Assembly (NCBI GenBank): GCA_019423565.1
Contig: JAHZBE010000008.1
Coordinates: 1 to 64,000, forward strand
Direction: 5' to 3'
DNA: 64,000 bases
From: a bacterium
Lineage (GTDB): Bacteria > Bacillota_I > Bacilli_A > RF39 > UBA660
Part shown: piece after piece, positions 8,342-17,049 of the stretch
Numbering within the stretch: position 1 is the stretch's first letter
Layout: every line of letters starts with the position of its first letter
Translations under genes and position numbers: made by a program
Notes under the pieces: model-generated
Seen by the model: the letters and a program-made list of their open reading frames with translations, nothing else
Database searches by the model: none
What the model was told of the DNA's origin: nothing

Positions 8342-9292
8342 TTAATCATCATCTCTAAAAGATAATCCCATTTCTTTAACTTTATCTAATACTTCTTTTA
8401 GGGATTTCTTTCCAAGATTTCTAATTTTCATCATATCGCTTTCTTTTCTGTTTACTAAATCTTGCATTGTATTAATACCTGATCTTTTTAAACAGTTATA
8501 AGCTCTAACTGAAAATTCCATATCATCTATTGATGTTTCAAGTGCTTTAACCTTTGGATCTTCATCTTGCTCAGTCATTAATCCTTTTATATCAGCTATA
8601 CTATTAAGTTCAGTTAATATTTCAAAGTGTTCAATAATGATTCTAGATGCAAGTGCGATTGCTTCTTCTGGTTTCATAGCTCCATTAGTCCAAACTTCTA
8701 ATATTAATTTATCATAGTTAGTTGCTTGACCAACACGAGCATCTTCAACAGCTATATTTACTCTTTCAATTGGAGAATAATTTGAATCTATAGCTATTAC
8801 GCCTACTTTTGTATCTCCCATTAATTTTTTATTAGCTTCTGCTCTTACAAATCCACGACCGTTTGATACAGTCATTTCCATATTTAAGCTTCCACCTTTT
8901 ACAATTGTAGCGATTTCTTGATCTTTATTAATTATTTCAACATCAGAAGGGCATTCAATATCACCAGCTGTAACAACACCTTCTTTGTCAGTAATTAATC
9001 TAATAACAGCATCTTCTTCTGTATGATTCTTAACTACTACATTTTTAAGATTCAAAACTATAGAAGTTACATCTTCCATAATTCCATCTATTGTTTGAAA
9101 TTCATGCATAACCCCTTCAATTTTTACAGAAGTTATTGCTGATCCTGGTAAACTAGATAACATTACTCTTCTTAGTGCATTTCCTATTGTTGTACCAAAT
9201 CCTCTTTCTAGAGGTTCTATTTCAAATTTACCGTAACTATTACTTTCAACATATTCTGTTACTTTGTATTGTGGTTTTTCAAATTTTATCAT
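8342..9292 (-). CDS. rpoA: DNA-directed RNA polymerase subunit alpha
   Basis: A 316-residue alpha subunit. The N-terminal dimerisation domain (GFGTTIGNALRRVMLSS near residue 32) is joined by a linker at about 235-250 to the C-terminal domain, with RAYNCLKRSGINT and RNLGKKSLKEV contacting DNA and activators. I chose the ATG at 9292, which has AAGGAG 7 nt upstream, over an in-frame GTG two codons earlier. Confidence 0.97.
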   Translation of the reverse strand: MIKFEKPQYKVTEYVESNSYGKFEIEPLERGFGTTIGNALRRVMLSSLPGSAITSVKIEGVMHEFQTIDGIMEDVTSIVLNLKNVVVKNHTEEDAVIRLITDKEGVVTAGDIECPSDVEIINKDQEIATIVKGGSLNMEMTVSNGRGFVRAEANKKLMGDTKVGVIAIDSNYSPIERVNIAVEDARVGQATNYDKLILEVWTNGAMKPEEAIALASRIIIEHFEILTELNSIADIKGLMTEQDEDPKVKALETSIDDMEFSVRAYNCLKRSGINTMQDLVNRKESDMMKIRNLGKKSLKEVLDKVKEMGLSFRDDD

Positions 9293-9313
9293 AAACACAC
9301 TCCTTATCTATTA

Positions 9314-9697
9314 TTATCCTCTTGGACGTTTTGGTGGACGACAACCATTATGTGGTACTGGTGTTACATCAGTAATTGATTGTATTTCTAACCCTTCAGT
9401 TGCTAGTGCACGAATTGCTGTTTCACGTCCTGGTCCTAAACCTTTAACTAATACGTCAACTTTTCTCATACCAGCATCATAAGCTTTTTTAGCTGCTGAT
9501 TCTGAAGCCATTTGAGCTGCAAATGGAGTTGATTTTTTACTACCTTTATAACCAATAGCACCTGCTGATGCCCAGCTTACTGCGTTACCTGCTTCGTCTG
9601 AAATAGTAACGATTGTATTATTAAAAGTTGCTTGGATATGAACACAACCTGTTGGTATATTCTTCTTAACTTTACGTTTTCTTGCCTTATAAGCCAT
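9314..9697 (-). CDS. rpsK: 30S ribosomal protein S11
   Basis: This 127-residue protein has the S11 signatures VHIQATFNNTIVTISD and the C-terminal PHNGCRPPKRPRG. It is part of the 30S platform near the Shine-Dalgarno pairing site. It follows rpsM and precedes rpoA in the standard order; rpsD, which many Gram-negatives carry here, is absent, as is usual for Bacillota. Confidence 0.97.
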   Translation of the reverse strand: MAYKARKRKVKKNIPTGCVHIQATFNNTIVTISDEAGNAVSWASAGAIGYKGSKKSTPFAAQMASESAAKKAYDAGMRKVDVLVKGLGPGRETAIRALATEGLEIQSITDVTPVPHNGCRPPKRPRG

Positions 9698-9720
9698 CTA
9701 AATAACCTCCTTATTATCTA

Positions 9721-10086
9721 TTATTTCTTCTTATTAGCTACTGTTTTACCTTTACCTTTACGAGTTCTTGCATTACTTCTAGTGCTTTGTCCTCTAACTG
9801 GTAAACCTTTTTTATGACGGATTCCTTGATAAGATCCAATTTCCATTTTAGTTTTGATATTAAGACTAACTTCACGTCTTAAATCACCTTCTAGAACATG
9901 TTTATCTAATTGTTCACGAATTCTTGCTTGTTCATCTTCTGTTAAATCTTTAACTTTTGTGTCAACATTTACATTAGCTTCTTTTAATATAGTCTTTGAT
10001 AAATTTCTACCAATACCATATATATAAGTTAATGCTATTTCAACTCTTTTATTATTTGGAATATCTATACCCTTAAAACGTGCCAT
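9721..10086 (-). CDS. rpsM: 30S ribosomal protein S13
   Basis: A 121-residue protein starting with the typical ARFKGIDIPNNKRVEIALTY and ending in a basic ARTRKGKG tail that reaches towards tRNA in the P site. It has standard length and position between rpmJ and rpsK. Confidence 0.97.
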   Translation of the reverse strand: MARFKGIDIPNNKRVEIALTYIYGIGRNLSKTILKEANVNVDTKVKDLTEDEQARIREQLDKHVLEGDLRREVSLNIKTKMEIGSYQGIRHKKGLPVRGQSTRSNARTRKGKGKTVANKKK

Positions 10087-10101
10087 TTAATACACCTCCT
10101 A

Positions 10102-10215
10102 TTAACCTTGTTTTTGTTTATGTTTTGGATTACTACAAATAACTCTCAAAACACCTTTTCTCTTAATTACTTTGCATTTATCGCAAATCGGTTTTACTGA
10201 AGCTCTAACTTTCAT
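10102..10215 (-). CDS. rpmJ: 50S ribosomal protein L36
   Basis: A 37-codon gene reading MKVRASVKPICDKCKVI and so on, ending in KHKQKQG. The zinc ribbon residues Cys11, Cys14, Cys27 and His32 are all present, so it is the C+ form. It lies between infA and rpsM, with its usual neighbours, and has a GGAGGT ribosome-binding site before the ATG at 10215. Confidence 0.95.
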   Translation of the reverse strand: MKVRASVKPICDKCKVIKRKGVLRVICSNPKHKQKQG

Positions 10216-10227
10216 AATTTACCTCCA

Positions 10228-10446
10228 TTATCTTTTATTCCATGTTATACGCCCATGTGTTATATCTGCTGGGGATAATTCTAGGACAACTGTATCACCT
10301 GGTAAGATGCGAATATTGTTCATTCGTATTTTACCAGAAACATGAGCTTCTACAATGTGTCCATTTGCAAGTTCAACCTTGAATTTACCTCCAGGTAATA
10401 CGTCGATTACTTTTCCATCTACCTCGATTACATCATTTTTTGCCAT
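10228..10446 (-). CDS. infA: Translation initiation factor IF-1
   Basis: A 72-residue OB-fold protein (KNDVIEVDGKVIDVLPGGKF at the start; ITHGRITWNKR at the end) that binds the 30S A site during initiation. It follows adk directly: the methionine aminopeptidase gene map, usually found between the two in Bacillota, is missing. Confidence 0.97.
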   Translation of the reverse strand: MAKNDVIEVDGKVIDVLPGGKFKVELANGHIVEAHVSGKIRMNNIRILPGDTVVLELSPADITHGRITWNKR

Positions 10447-10458
10447 TTTTACACTCTC

Positions 10459-11088
10459 CTAATTGCCCATAATATTATCTATCTGTGATTTCATTTCATC
10501 AAACGTTCCATTATTTGAAACAGTATAAATGTCATATTTATCACTTAAATATTCTACAACAGGCATAGTTTTTTCTTTAAATAATTTATATCTATTTTCG
10601 TATGTTTCAACTTTATCATCGTCTCTTGTATATAAAGAGCCACCACATACTTTGCACTTATTATTTTCTAGATTATCAACATATTTATTATAAATTTCAT
10701 TACAGTTCTTACACATTAATCTTCCTGTAACTCTTTTTAATGCAATATCTTTATCTATATCTATAAATATTATTTTATCTAAAATGATGTCATGCTCACT
10801 CAAAATATCCAAAAATGGTTTAACTTGTTCCATAAGTCTTGGAAAACCTTCAAATATAAAAGATGAACCTTTATTATCTTCTAAGAATTTAGAAAATAAA
10901 CTGTATACTATATTATTATCGATAAACTCACCATTAGCAAGTTTTTCTTTTAATGATGTATTCTTTTTTGATTCTTCTCTTAGAAGATTTCCAATTGACA
11001 TATGAACCATATTATACTTTTCTTTTAAATACTCTGATGTTACTCCTTTACCTGCGCCTGGCGCAGATATTAAAAGTATATTACTCAT
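10459..11088 (-). CDS. adk: Adenylate kinase, zinc-LID type
   Basis: A 209-residue enzyme converting AMP and ATP to two ADP. The P-loop APGAGKG (residues 9-15) and a LID domain with two CxxC-type pairs (CKNC and CKVC, near 129-132 and 146-149) are seen, the latter binding structural zinc as in many Gram-positives. The AMP-binding VTGRL motif is present. Its ATG overlaps the secY stop by one base. Confidence 0.95.
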   Translation of the reverse strand: MSNILLISAPGAGKGVTSEYLKEKYNMVHMSIGNLLREESKKNTSLKEKLANGEFIDNNIVYSLFSKFLEDNKGSSFIFEGFPRLMEQVKPFLDILSEHDIILDKIIFIDIDKDIALKRVTGRLMCKNCNEIYNKYVDNLENNKCKVCGGSLYTRDDDKVETYENRYKLFKEKTMPVVEYLSDKYDIYTVSNNGTFDEMKSQIDNIMGN

Positions 11089-12344
11089 TAAAATCGCCTC
11101 TTATATTCTTTTTGTGTTAATACACTTTCAATCTGTTTATAAGTTTCAAGTGCAACACCTACAACAATTAATATTCCTGTACCACCAAGTGTTATATTTG
11201 CATTTTGAACATTTGAATAGTTTGAGAATAAAATTGGTAAAGCAGCAATTACTACTAAGAATAATGAACCAAATGTTGTTATTTTAATAAGTACTGATTT
11301 AATATAATTTTTAGTTTCAACACCAGGTCTTATTCCTGGAATATATCCACCATTCTTTTGTAAGTTTTCTGAAATATCTGCTGGTCTAAATTGTAATAAA
11401 GTATAAATGTATGAAAATAATACTATTAATACTAAATATATTATTAAACCAACAACTGTATTATAGTTTAGGTAATTATTAACAAATTTAATATAACCTT
11501 CACTTTTAATAAAATTTGCAAGTGTTTGTGGAATCGCGATTATTGCTGATGCAAATATTACAGGCATAACTCCTGCAGCATTAACTCTAAATGGTATATA
11601 AGTTTGTTTAGCACCATATGCACTTGATGTTTTATTTGAATACTGAATTGGAATTCTTCTTTCAGATTCTTGAATAAATACAACACCAATTACTATTGCA
11701 AAATAAATTGCTACATAAATAATGAATGAAACAATTCCAATAAATAAATTATCATTATCTAAAACGAATGTTTTAAATGCTTCAGTCATCATATATGGAA
11801 GTTGTGCAACTATACCAGCCATAATTATTAAAGATAATCCATTTCCTACACCTTTTTGTGTAATTTGATCTCCTATCCATAATAAGAATGCAGTACCTGC
11901 AGTTAATATAACTGCAACTTTTATATAACTCATAGCATCAGAACCTGATCCTACTATACCAAGTGATAAGATAATACCTTGGATAAATGCTATTGCAATT
12001 CCTAAATATCTTGTGATTGTGTTTAATTTTCTTCTACCAGAATATCCTTCTTTTGCAAGTTCTGTAAAATAAGGAATAATATTCATAGTAAATAATTGAA
12101 TAATTATTGATGCACTAATATAAGGCATTACACCTAGACCAAAAATTGATCCTCTTTTTAGTGCACCACCACCTATAGAGTTTAGTAATTCTAAGAATCC
12201 TAAATCTCCACTTAGCTTATTCGTATTTGGAATACTTATAGTTGTTCCAATAATAAATATTGCTAAACAACCTAAAGTAAATAATATTCTTTTTCTTAAT
12301 TCTTTATTTCTAGGTGTAAAAATTTGTTTGAATGTTGCAAACAA
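11088..12344 (-). CDS. secY: Preprotein translocase subunit SecY
   Basis: A 418-residue polytopic membrane protein, the channel of the Sec translocon. Ten membrane segments can be traced; the family motifs GLGVMPYISASIIIQL (plug/TM2 region) and QKGVGNGLSLII are present, as is the cytosolic loop RRIPIQYSNK that contacts ribosome and SecA. It is embedded in the spc operon between rplO and adk, its usual location. Confidence 0.97.
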   Translation of the reverse strand: MFATFKQIFTPRNKELRKRILFTLGCLAIFIIGTTISIPNTNKLSGDLGFLELLNSIGGGALKRGSIFGLGVMPYISASIIIQLFTMNIIPYFTELAKEGYSGRRKLNTITRYLGIAIAFIQGIILSLGIVGSGSDAMSYIKVAVILTAGTAFLLWIGDQITQKGVGNGLSLIIMAGIVAQLPYMMTEAFKTFVLDNDNLFIGIVSFIIYVAIYFAIVIGVVFIQESERRIPIQYSNKTSSAYGAKQTYIPFRVNAAGVMPVIFASAIIAIPQTLANFIKSEGYIKFVNNYLNYNTVVGLIIYLVLIVLFSYIYTLLQFRPADISENLQKNGGYIPGIRPGVETKNYIKSVLIKITTFGSLFLVVIAALPILFSNYSNVQNANITLGGTGILIVVGVALETYKQIESVLTQKEYKRRF

Positions 12345-12345
12345 C

Positions 12346-12789
12346 TTAAATCACCTCTGCTTTTCCACCATTCTTTTCAATTTTCTCTTTAGCTGTCTTA
12401 GAGAACATTGATGCTTTAACTGTTAATTTTTTAGTTAGTTCTCCGTTACCTAGAACTTTGATACCATCTAATTGTTTTTTTACTAATCCCATATCTTTTA
12501 ATAATTCTGGAGTTATTTCTGTTCCATCTTCAAATTTATTTAAATCACTTACATTAATTACTGCATATTTAACTTTGAAATTATAATTGTTAAATCCTCT
12601 TTTTGGTACTTTTCTGAATAATGGATTTTGTCCACCTTCAAAGCCAAGTCTTACTCCACCACCACTACGTGAGTTTTGTCCTTTTTGACCTCTTCCAGAA
12701 GTTTTACCATTACCACTACTTGTACCTCTTCCAACTCTGTTAGCATTTTTAACAGAACCATCATTATACTTTAATTCGTGTAATTTCAT
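12346..12789 (-). CDS. rplO: 50S ribosomal protein L15
   Basis: A 147-residue protein with the L15 N-terminus MKLHELKYNDGSVKNANRVGRG, here shortened, and the Gly-rich SGRGQKGQNSRSGGG segment threading into 23S rRNA. It abuts rpsE with a one-base overlap, leaving no room for rpmD. Confidence 0.96.
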   Translation of the reverse strand: MKLHELKYNDGSVKNANRVGRGTSSGNGKTSGRGQKGQNSRSGGGVRLGFEGGQNPLFRKVPKRGFNNYNFKVKYAVINVSDLNKFEDGTEITPELLKDMGLVKKQLDGIKVLGNGELTKKLTVKASMFSKTAKEKIEKNGGKAEVI

Positions 12790-13298
12790 TATCCTAAAAT
12801 CTCCTCTACTGTTTTTCCTCTTAATTTAGCAACATGTGCTACTGATTTTTGAGCAAGTAATGCATTCATTGTTGCTCTTGAAGTATTAATTTTAGTGTTT
12901 GATCCAAGTGATTTTGATACAACATCTTTAATTCCAGCAAGTTCTAATACTGTTCTAACTGGACCACCAGCAATAATACCAGTACCAGCTTTAGCAGGTT
13001 TAATTAAAACTCTTGCTGCTCCACTAACTCCTATCATTTCATGAGATATAGTTCTATTATCAACAATTTCAATTTTATGAATATTTTTAACAGCTTGCAT
13101 TCTAGCTTTTTTGATGGCTTCTACTACTTCTCCAGCTTTTCCTGATCCAATACCAATACTACCTTTTTCGTCTCCTACTGCTACTGTTGCAGAAAAGTGT
13201 AAAGTACGACCACCCTTTGTTACTTTTGTAACACGACGAATATCAATAACTTCGTCTCTATAATCATCTTTACGTGGGTTGTTAAACTTTTTTTCCAT
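12789..13298 (-). CDS. rpsE: 30S ribosomal protein S5
   Basis: About 169 residues with the S5 double-stranded RNA-binding fold (DIRRVTKVTKGGRTLHFSA) and the VKNIHKIEI and AGTGIIAGGPVR motifs. It takes part in decoding fidelity and mRNA unwinding at the entry site. Two consecutive ATGs exist; the second (13298) is better spaced from AAGGAGG. Confidence 0.96.
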   Translation of the reverse strand: MEKKFNNPRKDDYRDEVIDIRRVTKVTKGGRTLHFSATVAVGDEKGSIGIGSGKAGEVVEAIKKARMQAVKNIHKIEIVDNRTISHEMIGVSGAARVLIKPAKAGTGIIAGGPVRTVLELAGIKDVVSKSLGSNTKINTSRATMNALLAQKSVAHVAKLRGKTVEEILG

Positions 13299-13309
13299 CA
13301 TTACCCTCC

Positions 13310-13672
13310 TTAGAATTCTAATCCATTTTCACGTGCTGAATCAGCAAATGCTTGTACTCTTCCATGATATTGGTATCCACCTCTATCGAAAACTACCTTA
13401 GTTATTCCAGCTTTAACAGCTTTTTTAGCAATTGCTTCTCCTACTTTTTTAGCAGCTTCAACATTACCACCATTTTCGATTTTTAAATCTTTATCCATAG
13501 AAGATGCACTTACTAATGTATTTCCAGCTTCATCATCTATGATTTGAGCAGTAATATGTTTAGCTGATCTAAACACGTTTAATCTTGGAACTTCATTTGT
13601 ACCACTTATATTTTTTCTAATACGTTCATGTCTAGCTTGACGAGCTTCATTACGAGATACTTTTTTCATCAT
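13310..13672 (-). CDS. rplR: 50S ribosomal protein L18
   Basis: A 120-residue 5S rRNA-binding protein; typical RLNVFRSAKHITAQIIDD and YQYHGRVQAFADSARENGL motifs. It has standard length and place between rplF and rpsE. Confidence 0.96.
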   Translation of the reverse strand: MMKKVSRNEARQARHERIRKNISGTNEVPRLNVFRSAKHITAQIIDDEAGNTLVSASSMDKDLKIENGGNVEAAKKVGEAIAKKAVKAGITKVVFDRGGYQYHGRVQAFADSARENGLEF

Positions 13673-13693
13673 ATATAAGACTCTCCTTTTCTA

Positions 13694-14233
13694 CTATTTA
13701 GAAGCTTTCTTTCCTTCTTTACGACGGATATACTCACCTTTATAACGAATACCTTTACCCTTATATGGTTCTGGTTTTCTTATTTTTCTAATATTAGCTG
13801 AAAATTCTCCAACTAATTCTTTATTTATACCTTTAACAACTATTTCTGTATTACTAACTGATTCAACTTCAATTCCATTTGGAATTTCAACTTCAACAGG
13901 ATGAGAATAACCAGCATTTACTACTAAAGTATTTCCTTTTAATGTAAAACGGTAACCTACACCTATAATTTCAAGTCCTTTAGAGAATCCATTACTAACA
14001 CCTTCAATCATATTAGTTATAATTGCGTTAGTTGTTCCATGCATTGATTTTGTTTGTTTATCTTCTTTAGTTCTTTCAACAGTTACTGTACCTTCACCTA
14101 CATTAACTTTTAAATTTTCGTTAATATCAAATGATAATTCACCTTTAGGTCCTTTTACTGTAACAACGTTATCATTAACTGTTACTGTAACTGAAGCAGG
14201 TACTTTAATTTCTCTATTACCAATACGACTCAT
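13694..14233 (-). CDS. rplF: 50S ribosomal protein L6
   Basis: A 179-residue protein of two repeated domains, starting MSRIGNREIKVPASV and ending with KPEPYKGKGIRYKGE, the family signature. I place the start at 14233, where AAGGAGG lies 8 nt upstream; an upstream in-frame codon at 14266 would overlap rpsH and has no such site. Confidence 0.96.
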   Translation of the reverse strand: MSRIGNREIKVPASVTVTVNDNVVTVKGPKGELSFDINENLKVNVGEGTVTVERTKEDKQTKSMHGTTNAIITNMIEGVSNGFSKGLEIIGVGYRFTLKGNTLVVNAGYSHPVEVEIPNGIEVESVSNTEIVVKGINKELVGEFSANIRKIRKPEPYKGKGIRYKGEYIRRKEGKKASK

Positions 14234-14259
14234 ACTTAAAGCCTCCTTACTATTTTTTA

Positions 14260-14658
14260 TTACCAAACGTATGCTAAAACTTCTCCACCAACATTTTCTT
14301 TACGAGCTTCTTTATCAGTCATAACTCCTTTAGATGTTGATATTATTGCAATTCCAAGACCATTTAATACTCTAGGAATATTTTCAGCTTTTGCATAAAC
14401 TCTTAATCCTGGTTTAGAAATACATTTTAAACCAGAAATAACTCTTTCTTTCTTTTCTCCATATTTTAAAGTTAATACAAGTTCATCTTGAACATCTTTT
14501 TTAACAACTTTAAAATCTTTTATAAAACCTTCGCTTTTTAATATGCTAGCAATTTCAACCTTCATTTTTGATGTAGGCATTGAAACTTCTTCATAACGCA
14601 TTTGGTTTGCATTACGAATTCTTGTAAGCATATCTGCGATTGGACATGATACTACCAT
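14260..14658 (-). CDS. rpsH: 30S ribosomal protein S8
   Basis: A 132-residue protein with CPIADMLTRIRNA at the start and STSKGVMTDKEA near the C-terminus, both S8 hallmarks. S8 is a primary 16S rRNA binder and the translational repressor of spc-type operons in some bacteria. The ribosome-binding site is GGGAGG. Confidence 0.96.
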   Translation of the reverse strand: MVVSCPIADMLTRIRNANQMRYEEVSMPTSKMKVEIASILKSEGFIKDFKVVKKDVQDELVLTLKYGEKKERVISGLKCISKPGLRVYAKAENIPRVLNGLGIAIISTSKGVMTDKEARKENVGGEVLAYVW

Positions 14659-14675
14659 AATATCCTCCCTTCATT

Positions 14676-14861
14676 CTACCAACTAGATTTTTTTACACCT
14701 GGTATTTGGCCATTATATGCTAATTCTCTAAAGCAAATACGACAAATACCATATTTTTTAAGTACTGAATGTGGTCTTCCACATCTTTGACAACGTGTAT
14801 ATTCACGTACTTTATATTTTTGTTTTTTTTGTGATTTTACAATCATACTTTTTTTTGCCAT
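14676..14861 (-). CDS. rpsN: 30S ribosomal protein S14, zinc-binding (type Z)
   Basis: A 61-residue S14 of the zinc type: CQRC (24-27) and CRIC (39-42) form the ribbon. The C-terminal GQIPGVKKSSW is the family signature. Lies between rplE and rpsH as in Bacillus. Confidence 0.96.
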   Translation of the reverse strand: MAKKSMIVKSQKKQKYKVREYTRCQRCGRPHSVLKKYGICRICFRELAYNGQIPGVKKSSW

Positions 14862-14876
14862 TTTACTTTCCTCCTA

Positions 14877-15416
14877 TTACTTTCTAAAAGGAATTCCGAT
14901 TCCATTTAATAAGTCAAATGCTTCTTCATTTGTCTTTGCTGATGTAACAAATACAATATCCATTCCACGACTTTTAACAATGTTATCGTATTCAATTTCT
15001 GTAAAAATCATTTGTTCCTTAATACCTAATGTATAATTACCTCTACCATCAAATGCTTTTGGTGAGACACCTCTAAAGTCACGAACACGTGGAAGTGAAA
15101 TTCTTATTAATTTTTCTAAGAATGTATACATTTTTTCTCCACGAAGTGTAACTTTACATCCAATTGCTTGACCTTCTCTTAATTTAAATCCAGCAATTGA
15201 TTTTTTAGCTTTTGTAACAACTGGTTTAGCACCTGTTATTAATTCAAGTTCATTAACAGCAGCATCTAATAATTTGCTGTTTGTTGTTGCATCACCAACA
15301 CCAATATTAATTACAATTTTTTCTAATTTTGGTGCTTGCATTACTGAAGTATAGTTATATTTTTGCATTAAACTAGGAACGATTTCATTTACATATTTTT
15401 CTTTTAGGCGGTTCAT
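14877..15416 (-). CDS. rplE: 50S ribosomal protein L5
   Basis: A 179-residue 5S rRNA-binding protein with MQAPKLEKIVINIGVGDA and the RDFRGVSPKAFDGRGNY P-site loop. It has standard length and order (rplX-rplE-rpsN). Confidence 0.96.
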   Translation of the reverse strand: MNRLKEKYVNEIVPSLMQKYNYTSVMQAPKLEKIVINIGVGDATTNSKLLDAAVNELELITGAKPVVTKAKKSIAGFKLREGQAIGCKVTLRGEKMYTFLEKLIRISLPRVRDFRGVSPKAFDGRGNYTLGIKEQMIFTEIEYDNIVKSRGMDIVFVTSAKTNEEAFDLLNGIGIPFRK

Positions 15417-15433
15417 AAATACCCTCCTTTCGC

Positions 15434-15745
15434 TTAATTAAGTCTCTCTTTAGATTTTACTGAAATTCTATGTTTCTTTCCATTTTCATCAATTTCATGA
15501 GCTATTCTGGTTCTTTTTTTAGTTTTTGGATCTAATATCATAACATTAGATGCATGAATTGGAGCTTCAACTTTAATGATTCCTCCATTTTCGTTTTGTG
15601 CTGATGGTTTAACATGTTTTGTAACCATATTGATTCCTTCAACTACAACTTTGTTATCATTTTTCAATGTTTTGATTATTTTTCCTTCTTTACCTTTATC
15701 TTTACCAGCGATAACCACTACTTTATCTCCAACTTTAAAGTTCAT
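15434..15745 (-). CDS. rplX: 50S ribosomal protein L24
   Basis: A 103-residue assembly initiator protein with the N-terminal KOW motif (FKVGDKVVVIAGKDKGKEGKI). It binds domain I of 23S rRNA near the exit tunnel. Standard place between rplN and rplE. Confidence 0.96.
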   Translation of the reverse strand: MNFKVGDKVVVIAGKDKGKEGKIIKTLKNDNKVVVEGINMVTKHVKPSAQNENGGIIKVEAPIHASNVMILDPKTKKRTRIAHEIDENGKKHRISVKSKERLN

Positions 15746-15765
15746 GTTTATCCTCCTTTAAAATT

Positions 15766-16131
15766 CTATAGCACTTCTTTAGCAAGTGAAACGATTTTCA
15801 TAAATCCTTCATCACGAAGTTCGCGTGCTACTGGGCCAAGTACACGTGTTCCTTGTGGACTCTTATCATCCTTAATAAGTACACATGCATTATCATCAAA
15901 TCTGATATAAGAACCATCTTCTCTTCTTGAAGCTGCTTTAGTTCTTATTACTACGGCCTTTACTACTTTACCTTTTTTTACAGTTCCATTAGGAGTAGCC
16001 TTCTTAACTGTTCCAACTACTATATCTCCTAATCCACCAAATTTTTTGTTTCCACCAAGAACTCTTATTACTAATAATTCCTTTGCACCAGAATTATCAG
16101 CCACTTTTAATCTACTTTCTTGTTGAATCAT
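15766..16131 (-). CDS. rplN: 50S ribosomal protein L14
   Basis: A 121-residue protein with the typical MIQQESRLKVADNSGAKE start and RVLGPVARELRD C-terminal motif; it forms an inter-subunit bridge with 16S rRNA. Follows rpsQ. Confidence 0.97.
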   Translation of the reverse strand: MIQQESRLKVADNSGAKELLVIRVLGGNKKFGGLGDIVVGTVKKATPNGTVKKGKVVKAVVIRTKAASRREDGSYIRFDDNACVLIKDDKSPQGTRVLGPVARELRDEGFMKIVSLAKEVL

Positions 16132-16158
16132 GATTAATCCTCCTTCTAAGCATAGAGA

Positions 16159-16416
16159 TTATAGAATTATTGCTTCTTCAACGATTTCAACTAGTTCATA
16201 TCTTTTTGTTTTAGATAATGGTCTAGTTTCAACAATACGTACTTTATCTCCTACTTTAGCTTTATTTAATTCATCGTGTGCAGTGTATTTCTTTGAACTC
16301 TTAACACGTTTGTTATATAGTGGATGTTTACGATATGTTTCTACTTTTACTGTTATTGTTTTATCATTTTTATCACTAATAACGATACCAACAATTTCTT
16401 TACGTTTATTTTCCAT
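16159..16416 (-). CDS. rpsQ: 30S ribosomal protein S17
   Basis: An 85-residue OB-fold protein with KEIVGIVISDKNDKTITV and the KVGDKVRIVETRPLSKTK signature. It lies between rpmC and rplN. Confidence 0.96.
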   Translation of the reverse strand: MENKRKEIVGIVISDKNDKTITVKVETYRKHPLYNKRVKSSKKYTAHDELNKAKVGDKVRIVETRPLSKTKRYELVEIVEEAIIL

Positions 16417-16427
16417 ACCTTTTCCTC

Positions 16428-16625
16428 CTACTTATTATTTATTTCGCGTTCACGAATAACCATTTTTATTCTAGCGATTGTCTTTCTTATTTCTTTTATT
16501 CTTGAAGGTTTTTCTAAGTTACCTGTTGCATTAGCAAAACGTAAATTAAATAACTCTTCTTTTAATTCTTCTATTTTATTTAATAGTTCTTCAGTGGTTA
16601 ATTCTCTTATTTCCTTAATTTTCAT
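16428..16625 (-). CDS. rpmC: 50S ribosomal protein L29
   Basis: A 65-residue helical protein with KIKEIRELTTEELLNKIEEL and FNLRFANATGNLEKPSRI, typical of L29, which sits by the exit tunnel and contacts SRP and trigger factor. It overlaps the 3' end of rplP by 11 bp. Confidence 0.96.
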   Translation of the reverse strand: MKIKEIRELTTEELLNKIEELKEELFNLRFANATGNLEKPSRIKEIRKTIARIKMVIREREINNK

Positions 16626-17049
16626 TTACGTCACCACTTTCTTCTCTTTTTACAAATTTACATTTAACTGGTAATTTGTGCATTGCAAGTCTTAATGCTT
16701 CTCTAGCTACTTCTTCAGGTACACCTGCAATTTCAAACATTATTTTTCCTTCTTTAACTACTGCTACCCATAGTTCTGGATTACCTTTACCTTTACCTTG
16801 ACGAGTTTCAGCAGGTTTTCTTGTTAATGATAAGTGAGGGAATATGTTTACCCAAACCTTTCCTCCACGTTTCATGTAACGAGTCATAGCAACACGGGCT
16901 GCTTCAATTTGTTGAGTAGTTATCCATGCACCTTCTTTTGCTTGAAGACCATAATCACCAAATTGAAGTTCTGTATTACCTTTAGCTTTACCATCATGAT
17001 AAAGTCTATGAGGTTTTCTATATTTAGTTCTTTTTGGCATTAGTGGCAT
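16615..17049 (-). CDS. rplP: 50S ribosomal protein L16
   Basis: A 144-residue protein with PKRTKYRKPHR at the start and the FPHLSLTRKPAETRQGKGKG loop near the A-site tRNA. The first ATG (17049) has GGAGG 8 nt upstream, so it is preferred; it overlaps the rpsC end by 26 bp. Confidence 0.96.
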   Translation of the reverse strand: MPLMPKRTKYRKPHRLYHDGKAKGNTELQFGDYGLQAKEGAWITTQQIEAARVAMTRYMKRGGKVWVNIFPHLSLTRKPAETRQGKGKGNPELWVAVVKEGKIMFEIAGVPEEVAREALRLAMHKLPVKCKFVKREESGDVNEN

